From contig NC_083583.1 of the NCBI RefSeq assembly GCF_027579695.1, forward strand, positions 17,696,257-17,760,256: a DNA stretch of 64,000 nt, given 5' to 3'. This document shows, piece after piece, positions 56,250 to 64,000 of this stretch (its first letter is position 1; every line of letters starts with the position of its first letter). Made by a program: the position numbers and the translations under genes. Source of the DNA: Neoarius graeffei (taxonomy: Eukaryota > Chordata > Actinopteri > Siluriformes > Ariidae). The notes beneath the pieces are model-generated. The model was not told where the DNA came from. It ran no database searches and worked only from the letters and a program-made list of their open reading frames with translations.

Positions 56250-56577
56250 CCATCCATCCATTATCTGTAGCCACTTACGCTGTTCTACAGGGTCGCAAGC
56301 AAGCTGACTATGGGCGAGAGGCAGGGTACACCCTGGACAAGTCGCCAGGTCATCAATCAAACAACCATTCACACTCACATTCACACCTACGGTCAGTTTA
56401 GAGCCACCAATTAGCCTAACCTGCATGTCTTTGGACTGTAGGGGAAACCGGAGCACCCGGAGGAAACCCATGCTGATACGGGGAGAACATGCAAACTCCA
56501 CACAGGAAGGCCCTCACCAGCCACTGGGCTCAAACCTTCTTGCTGTGAGGCAACAGTGTTAACCACTGTGCCGCCTC
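56250..56577 (-). repeat. SINE family 1 copy, tandem duplication unit 1
   Basis: Diverged copy with several small deletions. It is followed by CTTTAATTATCTCCTCTTAT..., which is repeated after the next copy. Confidence 0.82.
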
Positions 56578-56642
56578 ACCTTTAATTATCTCCTCTTATT
56601 TTCTCAACTTTATCCACATTCTTTACATATCTTTATAGCGCT

Positions 56643-57040
56643 CCCATCCATCCATCCATCCATCCATCCATCCATCCATCATCTCTAGCCACTTATCCTG
56701 TTCTATAGGGTCGCAAGCAAGCTGGAGCCTATCCCAGCTGACTATGGGCGAGAGGCGGGGTACACCCTGGACAAGTCGCCAGGTCATCACTGGGCTGACA
56801 CAGAGACAAACAACCATTCACACTCACATTCACACCTACGGTCAATTTAGAGCCACCAATTAGCCTAACCTGCATGTCTTTGGACTGTAGGGAAACCGGA
56901 GCACCCGGAGGAAACCCATGCTGATACGGGGAGAACGTGCAAACTCCACACAGGAAGGCCCTCACCAGCCACGGGGCTCAAACCCAGAAACTTCTTGCTG
57001 TGAGGCGACAGTGCTAACCACTACACCACCGTACCGCCTC
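56643..57040 (-). repeat. SINE family 1 copy, tandem duplication unit 2
   Basis: Starts with a (CCAT)n tract at 56646-56680. The flank 57044-57108 repeats 56580-56645. Confidence 0.85.
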
Positions 57041-57339
57041 CCCTTTAATTATCTCCTCTTATTTTCTCAACTTTACCCACATTTTTTACATATCTTTATA
57101 GCGCTCCCCTTCATTGTTACTGTTTTTTCCTTTTCCAGTTCAGCCTCTGATCATATTTTTAAACACCTCTTTTACTGCTATAATTAATTTTACGGAGATT
57201 ATTTCAGTTTTTCTTTGTACAGGAAATCATATATCAGACACCGTCTGGGAAATAAGCTGTTAACCGGGAAATATGACCAACCCTGATTTAAGAGTACTTA
57301 TCAATATACTTTCACTCAGTTAAAACTAAAATCATGTAG

Positions 57340-58094
57340 TTAAAGCTAGGCAGCCTTTCGATTTCATAAAATCGGTGAAATTTAGTTAACTCTGAAATTT
57401 GATCATTGTGATATATGTTTATTTCTGTAATATCTCACAAAATATCAGGACATTCTGTGGCTGGGAATTTATTTAATTTGAGAACATTCCTGAGCAAATA
57501 ATGTGCATGAAATCGCTCGCTTCACACAGTCAAACAGACAGAGAAAGTCTATGAAAGTGTTGCATTACTGCCATCTACAGGTTTACCTTGACCATGCACT
57601 GACAGTTACATCATTCCATCATTCAGTTGTTAAAAGAGCAGCTGATCACACTGAGGTGCTCGCTGACCGCCAATATTTATTAGTTTGGTCCTGCATTTCC
57701 TTTCCTTTGCAACATAACGTCTTTTCTTCTTGCTTTTAATTACTGTAGTCAGTCTTTCACGTTTCATTCGCACACTCACGTCCTCCATTTTTCTCTCCTA
57801 TTGCAAATTTGTATCCCACAGTGCCTTGCACAAACGGGGAAAGCCCACCACGTGATGCATGACATAGTATCTTGAATTGGGTCATGGTGAAACAGGAAAA
57901 AATAGCGGAGAATTTAAGGCCATGTGGCCCTAAATTCATTAATTGTTCTATTTAAAAAAAAAAAAAGAATAAAATTGGAAGTCTGTGATTCGAATTTAGT
58001 GGCTTTCGGTCCACTAAACTAAAATAGTTGGATGTCAGGGAAAATTCTTTTAATGACTTACACTTGAAAAATCTGAAAGGCAGTCTACCTTTAA
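57340..58094 (-). mobile_element. TTAA-flanked DNA transposon B, copy 2 (inverted)
   Basis: TTAA at 57340-57343 and 58091-58094. Termini AAAGCTAGGCAGCCTTTCG and complement of GAAAGGCAGTCTACCTTT. Aligns end to end with the opposite strand of 14414-15216. Confidence 0.7.
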
Positions 58095-58645
58095 AACAGA
58101 CAATCATACCCATTTTGTTAATTTGTGCAAGTGGGTGTGATATGTGTAGATGATCTACATTGTCAGTTGTGCTTAGCCTGAGGTAAATGAAAATAACTAC
58201 TGACCAAACTAAAACAATAACATTTCTTTTTATTTGCATCCCTCACCGCCATTTCTGCCTCTGGTCCTTCTTTCATTTAGGCTACTGAGGCTAATTGACT
58301 CAGTTCATTTTTCTTTTTCAATTTGAGCCGTTGAGCTCTCACATTCAATATCAAACACGTCTAGACTTTGGCTTTGATCTAGTTTGGGGCATTTCCATTG
58401 AAAATCTGACACAGTCACAGTGTTCATCCCCAGATATCAATGTCAGATTTTCAACAAAAACAAGACGATGAGATAGATTTTCTGTTTTTTCTTTCACTCT
58501 TGCAAACCATCATAAAATGCTATAGGGGGTCTACACATGGGTTGCAGTGGTTAGCACTGTCACTTCACAGCAAGAAGGTTCATCGTGGCAAGAACTGAGA
58601 ATGGTCATACTAAATAATAACAAATAATGTTAGTTAAATTAAGCT
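58095..58645. other. Non-coding stretch
   Basis: No gene seen. A remnant SINE head (GGTTGCAGTGGTTAGCACTG to CAGCAAGAAGGTTC) lies at about 58540-58581. Confidence 0.4.
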
Positions 58646-58647
58646 GC

Positions 58648-58712
58648 AGGGGCAGCACGGTGGTGTAGTGGTTAGTGCTGTCGCCTCACAGCAAGAAGGT
58701 CCGGGTTCAAGA
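58648..58712 (+). repeat. SINE family 1, head only
   Basis: GGCAGCACGGTGGTGTAGTG to GTCCGGGTTCAAG, then cut by repeat A. Confidence 0.75.
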
Positions 58713-58713
58713 G

Positions 58714-60330
58714 CAGGGGCGTCAGAAGCATTTTTAATGTGGGGGACACACACTGGCGGGGGGTCCTCAGCCAGAAAATTTTTAATTAATTAGATGCCAT
58801 TTCCTGCATTCTGGTGTATTTTTAACAGGTTGTTAAACACCTAATTTTACCTACAAAAGTCACTTAATTCAATGACTATTTTAGAGACTCAACAATAAGT
58901 CCTCATTCAACTAGTCCATATATTCATCAGCCTGTTTTTAAACCCACCGCTACGCCTAAGATAATGAGATGAATGTGACACAATTTATCACCAACAATGA
59001 CTTTATGGGTGCATTGTACTTTTTATTTTGTGTTTTCTATTTAGTTTTAGATGTAACACAACATGCCACTGGGCCAAGCAATAGTGACACTCAACTGTAT
59101 GTTTAAAAATAAGAATATTCATAATTTCACACAATGACCAGGCATGACATGGCATCATGCAAACTTCATAACACAAAATCACACTGTGTCAAGCAACGGT
59201 GACGCATAAAAAATAACTTCACACAATGAACAGGTGCAATTTTGTTCACCACCAACAGTGACTTTAGTGGGTGCATTTTACTTTTTTCCGATTTAGTGAT
59301 ATAACAAAAATGGCATGACATCATGCAGTCTTCATAACACAAAATTACACTGGGTCAAGCAATGACACATAAAAGAGAACTTCACACAATGAACAAGTGC
59401 AGTTTTGTCAACCTACATGCAATGGTGGTACTACAGTAACATTTACAGATTAGTATAAGAAATAGATATAACTCCTTACACTGGTGCCACCACAATTTCT
59501 ACCACTTCATAACTTTTATCCCCCTTTCCTTCACAATCCACCTGGAATAACATCCATCTCTCTCCATTGCTTTCCTCTCTACTATTCCTTCCCCATACAC
59601 TGATTTCCCATCTTACTTTCCAGAAAACTGCCAAAGACCAGACAAAACAAGGAATCAATAAATATCATCAGAGCAGACTTGACCTCATTCTTGGCATTAC
59701 AGGAAGGCAGGCCTACTGGGTTTGAATTAAATGATAGCTAACGTTAAGCTAGCTGATACATCTCCTAACATTGACTAGCCAGCTAACTGCACTAACATTT
59801 CCATTGGGACAAAAAAAAACCCTGTCCTGTGGGGAAATTTTTACTGACTTTCCACTTCTTTGTAAAGAATTTCCTGATGTCCATTGTGTCTGGGGAGGGA
59901 GCAAATACTGCAAACAATTCATCATCAACCAAGAATACCCCATTAGGCTAAGCTTATTTCACTGTTTAGTTGAACATTAATTTAACGTGTCCTAGGGTTA
60001 ATTTTGAGGGCATATCACAAAAGAATAAGGTTTTAGCAAAAGCTAGACATTATGAGGTGGCAATGGGGCTGACGTCACCTCCTCCACTTTCCAGCAGCTG
60101 CACCAACATTTCTCTGCTCGCGCTGAGATTCACTTCACTCGCGCGCGGTGAGCTGTTGTAGGGAACGCCCGGAAAACCCGGGGTGGATTTTCAGTGGTCT
60201 GTGTATTCTCTTATCGATCAAGTGGAATGGATTTTTTCACGAAGCAATAGAAACGGCACTGGGTGAACTAATATTTTATGTTAAATGTGGGGGGGGTCCA
60301 AACGAAGAATTATGAAATGTGAGGGGGACA
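58714..60330 (+). repeat. Interspersed repeat A, copy 2 (long)
   Basis: Begins CAGGGGCGTCAGAAGCATTT and is collinear with the opposite strand of 7313-8406, then extends about 600 bp further to a CpG-rich end (ATGTGGGGGGGGTCC). No transposase recognised. Confidence 0.6.
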
Positions 60331-60334
60331 TATC

Positions 60335-60640
60335 AAATCAAATCAAGTTTATTTGTACAGCGCTTTTAACAAACATTGTCGCAAAGCAGCTTTACAGAAT
60401 TTGAACGACTTAAAACATGAGCTAATTTTATCCCTAATCTATCCCTCATGAGCAAGCCTGTGGCGACGGTGGCAAGGAAAAACTCCCTCAGACGACATGA
60501 GGAAGAAACCTCGAGAGGAACCAGACTCAAAAGGGAACCCATCCTCATTTGGGCAACAACAGACAGCCTGACTATAATATTAACAGTTTTAACAGGTATA
60601 ACCCTCTTCCCCTTCACATTCAATGGTGGCGACGCCCATG
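60335..60640 (+). repeat. Fish retroposon-type repeat
   Basis: Contains TTTATTTGTACAGCGCTTTT, CAAAGCAGCTTTACAGAA, GGCAAGGAAAAACTCCCT and GAAACCTCGAGAGGAACCAG, a widespread fish repeat. The end joins directly to a 5'-truncated SINE. Confidence 0.65.
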
Positions 60641-60644
60641 CTGA

Positions 60645-60944
60645 CGAGGGCCTTTCTGTGTGGAGTTTGCATGTTCTCCCTGTGTCCGCGTGGGTTTCCT
60701 CCAGGTGCTCCGGTTTCCCCCACAGTCCAAAGACATACAGGTTAGGTTAACTGGTGACTCTAAATTGACCGTAGGTGTGAATGTGAATGGTTGTCTGTGT
60801 CTATGTGTCAGCCCTGTGATGACCTGGCGACTTGTCCAGGGTGTACCCCGCCTTTCGCCCGTAGTCAGCTGGGATAGGCTCCAGCTTGCCTGCGACCCTG
60901 TAGAACAGGTAAAGCGGCTAGAGATAATGAGATGAGTATATATA
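60645..60944 (+). repeat. SINE family 1, 5'-truncated
   Basis: Starts within the body (GAGGGCCTTTCTGTGTGGAG) and keeps the 3' tail; the pol III head is absent. Confidence 0.85.
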
Positions 60945-61119
60945 GATTTGAGAACAAAGGGACAGTATGAGGGGTGTGCCGAACCCTCATCACTTGTCTG
61001 TTTCTGCAATAAACCTTCTTTCTCTTGCCAAAAGACGAGACTGGTGTTGGTGTTTGTCATTTTTCCATGACAGCGGGTAGAACATGATAATAGTGTCTAC
61101 TACAAACAGAGTACCATTA

Positions 61120-62724
61120 CAGTGGGGCAAAAAAGTATTTAGTCAGTCACCAATTGTGCAAGTTCTCCCACTTAAAAAGATGAGAGAGGCCTGTAATTTT
61201 CATCATAGGTATACCTCAACTATGAGAGACAAAATGAGGAAAAAAAATCCAGAAAATCACATTGTCTGATTTTTAAAGAATTTATTTGCAAATTATGGTG
61301 GAAAATAAGTATTTGGTCAATAACAAAAGTTCATCTCAATATTTTGTTATATACCCTTTGTTGGCAATGACAGAAATCAAACATTTTCTTTAAGTCTTCA
61401 CAAGGTTTTCACACACTGTTGCTGGTATTTTGGCCCATTCTTCCATGCAGATCTCCTCTAGAGCAGTGATGTTTTGGGGCTGTCGCTGGGCAACATGGAC
61501 TTTCAACTCCCTCCAAAGATTTTCTATGGGGTTGAGATCTGGAGACTGGCTAGGCCACTCCAGGACCTTGAAATGCTTCTTACGAAGCCACTCCTTCGTT
61601 GTCCAGGCAGTGTGTTTGGGATCATTGTCATGCTGAAAGACCCAGCCACGTTTCATCTTCAATGCCCTTGCTGATGGAAGGAGGTTTTCACTCAAAATCT
61701 CACGACACATGGCCCCATTCATTCTTTCCTTTACACGGATCAGTCGTCCTGGTCCCTTTGCAGAAAAACAGCCCCAAAGCATGATGTTTCCACCCCCATG
61801 CTTCACAGTAGGTATGGTGTTCTTTGGATGCAACTCAGCATTCTTTCTCCTCCAAACACGACAAGTTGAGTTTTTACCAAAAAGTTCTATTTTGGTTTCA
61901 TCTGACCATATGACATTCTCCCAATCCTCTTCTGGATCATCCAAATGCTCTCTAGCAAACTTCAGACTGGCCTGGACACATACTGGCTTAAGCAGGGGGA
62001 CACGTCTGGCACTGCAGGATTTGAGTCCCTGGCGGCGTAGTGTGTTACTGACGGTAGCCTTTGTTACTTTGGTCCCAGCTCTCTGCAGGTCATTCACTAG
62101 GTCCCCCAGTGTGGTTCTGGGATTTTTGCTCACCGTTCTTGTGATCATTTTGACCCCATGGGGTGAGATCTTGCGTGGAGCCCCAGATCGAGGGAGATTA
62201 TCAGTGGTCTTGTATGTCTTCCATTTTCTAATAATTGCTCCCACAGTTGATTTCTTCACACCAAGCTGCTTACCTATTGCAGATTCAGTCTTCCCAGCCT
62301 GGTGCAGGTCTACAATTTTGTTTCTGGTGTCCTTTGACAGCTCTTTGGTCTTGGCCATAGTGGAGTTTGGAGTGTGACTGTTTGAGGTTGTGGACAGGTG
62401 TCTTTTATACTGATAACGAGTTCAAACAGATGCCATTAATACAGGTAACGAGTGGAGGACAGAGGAGCCTCTTAAAGAAGTTGTTACAGGTCTGTGAGAG
62501 CCAGAAATCTTGCTTGTTTGTAGGTGACCAAACACTTATTTTACCGAGGAATTTACCAATTAATTCATTAAAAATCCTACAATGTGATTTCCTGGATTCT
62601 TTCCCCCCATTCTGTCTCTCATAGTTGAAGTGTACCTATGATGAAAATTACAGGCCTCTCTCATCTTTTTAACTGGGAGAACTTGCACAATTGGTGGCTG
62701 ACTAAATACTTTTTTGCCCCACTG
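61120..62724 (-). mobile_element. Tc1 transposon, nearly intact
   Basis: 1605 bp, the usual Tc1 length, with TA at 61118-61119 and 62725-62726. The terminal inverted repeats (CAGTGGGGCAAAAAAGTATT...) match over more than 100 bp with only a few differences. One long transposase frame on the minus strand. The best preserved element in the window. Confidence 0.95.
61390..62358 (-). CDS. Tc1 transposase, stopped about 18 codons early
   Basis: 322 residues opening [20 protein letters not shown]. Two HTH regions ([40 protein letters not shown]), a GRPR-like hook (LPRSGAPRK), and the DD34E catalytic set: [23 protein letters not shown] and [14 protein letters not shown]. The frame ends at TAA (61390-61392) after CENLVKT. 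The next codons stay in frame up to a TGA and resemble the usual C-terminus of about 340 residues, so this is probably a single nonsense change. Whether the shortened protein is active is unknown. Confidence 0.93.
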   Translation of the reverse strand: MAKTKELSKDTRNKIVDLHQAGKTESAIGKQLGVKKSTVGAIIRKWKTYKTTDNLPRSGAPRKISPHGVKMITRTVSKNPRTTLGDLVNDLQRAGTKVTKATVSNTLRRQGLKSCSARRVPLLKPVCVQASLKFAREHLDDPEEDWENVIWSDETKIELFGKNSTCRVWRRKNAELHPKNTIPTVKHGGGNIMLWGCFSAKGPGRLIRVKERMNGAMCREILSENLLPSARALKMKRGWVFQHDNDPKHTAWTTKEWLRKKHFKVLEWPSQSPDLNPIENLWRELKVHVAQRQPQNITALEEICMEEWAKIPATVCENLVKT

Positions 62725-62764
62725 TATATGCTGCTTGGTCTTGTCCCTTTACAATGGTGGCTTT

Positions 62765-63361
62765 TGTAACGCGGCTGTGACAAACCAGATGCTCGCGGAT
62801 TAAGAATAAACTCAAGGCTTTAGTGAACACAGTGAGAGAAGACAATGTACAAAAGCCAGGCCAGGTCAATTCCGGGAAATCCAACATAGTAACGAGGGCT
62901 AGACAAATCATGGTTAGGAAATGGGCAATAGTCCAAAAACTTGGAATCAGAATAACACAGGCAATATGAACACAAGGGCTAGGCAAAATCGTAGTCGGAA
63001 AACAAGCAAAGATCGAGAAACTGGGAAGCGAGAGAAGCGATCAAACAAACACAAGGGCTAGGCGAAACAGGAAAAAAACAGAAGGCAAAAAGGGTCATAC
63101 ACAGGAATGCAATCAGAAATAGAAACGCTCAGTAGGCTCACAAAAATGTGGAGGCAATACTGTGCAAAGAGTAAAACAAACAGAGAGGTATAAATACAGA
63201 TATAAACAAAGAGGTACAGGTGATGATAATTAGAACTCGGGGGAGCCACTCCTAGGAAGTGGCTCCGGTTAGCTGATGGAGTGCACATGGTAGTGACAGG
63301 TGTCTGAGGGGGATTGTGGGAAGTGGAGTCCTGAGTGTTAGGTGAGCCCAGGAGCATGATA
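62765..63361 (-). mobile_element. 3' LTR of a Ty3/gypsy chromovirus
   Basis: On the minus strand it follows a G-rich polypurine tract (63363-63378) and runs from TATCATGCTCCTGGG (the expected TG start appears changed to TA) to GCGTTACA. The left border lies 40 bp from the Tc1 element. The target duplication cannot be checked because the other end is outside the window. Confidence 0.65.
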
Positions 63362-63378
63362 GTACCCCCCCCCCCAGG
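63362..63378 (-). promoter_or_regulatory. Polypurine tract of the gypsy element
   Basis: A run of 12-13 C on the plus strand (G on the minus) directly before the 3' LTR, the expected primer site for plus-strand DNA synthesis. Confidence 0.55.
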
Positions 63379-63563
63379 AGTCCAAGGAGGCTGAGGGACA
63401 AGGGCGACCACGATGATCACCACCCATGCTGCCGGGAACACTCCTGAGCGAGCCATCAGAACTGCCACAGTGCTGGACAGAGGGTCGTCACTGCGGACGA
63501 CCTCTTGGACCACTGCTGCACAGACTGCCAGGATGGCTGGACCCATGGCACCTGGGATAGCCC

Positions 63564-64000
63564 CTAGGCCGAGGCGCGGGCTTCTCTGGTTGACGCTGAT
63601 GGAACTCCTCCACCAACCCCGGATCCAGGATATCTCGTGCAGGAATCTCTATGCTCCTCGGGCCCATAGCCCTCCCAGTCCACAAGGTACTGCAGAGTCC
63701 CTCCTCTCCTTCTGGAGTCCAGCAACCGGTGGACAGCATACACTGGGGTATCTTCTACATCCACCAGAGATGGGGGCATGACATCAGGTGTGGCCTCGTC
63801 CAACGGACCTGAGACAACAGGTTTCAAGAGAGATACATGAAAAGAGTTAGAAACGCGGTAAAGCACAGGCAGATCCAATTTGTACGTAACTTCATTAATT
63901 CGCTGAATAATTTTAAACGGACCTATGTATTTGGGTAATAATTTTCTACCTCCCTCAGGAAACCTGAAGTCCCATGTTGACAGCCACACTCAGTCCCCAG
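63564..64000 (-). pseudogene. Ty3/gypsy integrase C-terminus with chromodomain, frameshifted and partial
   Basis: The frame entering from the right edge has [20 protein letters not shown] (the GPF/Y end of integrase), [14 protein letters not shown], then a chromodomain start ([20 protein letters not shown]...WEGYG). Near 63650 the frame shifts and the rest of the chromodomain continues in another frame to about 63540. Chromovirus-type integrases use this domain to target chromatin. The element extends beyond the window. Confidence 0.85.

Overview
The window is a stretch of teleost fish nuclear DNA. The evidence is a vertebrate gene with many short exons and consensus GT-AG introns, fish-type Tc1/mariner, hAT, Harbinger and TTAA-target transposons, tRNA-headed SINEs, a CR1/L2-type LINE and a Ty3/gypsy chromovirus. 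I cannot fix the species from sequence alone.

One host gene dominates. Glutamine-dependent NAD+ synthetase (nadsyn1) lies on the minus strand from the ATG at 54492 to a stop at 15970-15972. I resolved 20 coding exons by reading frame, splice sites and agreement with the vertebrate protein; all exon phases join without a break. Glu45, Lys114 and Cys175 of the amidase domain and the SGGVDS P-loop (356-361) of the synthetase domain are present, so the enzyme looks functional. Its introns hold most of the mobile DNA. A second minus-strand gene begins near 5580 (5' UTR exon 5512 to ~5580, first coding exon 5217-5370) and runs off the left edge. Its N-terminus carries an acidic dileucine sorting-type motif; I do not recognise the gene.

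Layout: 1-1200, a THAP-exon transposon; 2040-5200, a decayed Tc1 whose 3' end is tandemly repeated; 5217-5640, the unknown gene start; 6340-10260, a Tc1 shell filled with SINEs, an old repeat and a second, better preserved Tc1; 10500-15800, a Myb-like exon fragment, SINEs and a TTAA element; 15970-54492, nadsyn1; 54713-56174, a hAT element just upstream of the nadsyn1 promoter; 56250-61000, SINEs and inverted partners of repeats seen at 7.3-8.4 and 14.4-15.2 kb; 61120-62724, a nearly intact Tc1; 62765-64000, the 3' end of a Ty3/gypsy chromovirus running off the right edge.

The most notable signals are a ~717-bp near-perfect palindrome flanked by TTAA (51348-52064), several TTAA-flanked or TTAA-like elements carrying only a THAP first exon, two unrelated Harbinger MITEs inserted at the same TTA of two copies of one SINE family, and a MITE ending 27 bp from a nadsyn1 splice acceptor. 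No CRISPR array, rRNA or stand-alone tRNA gene was seen.
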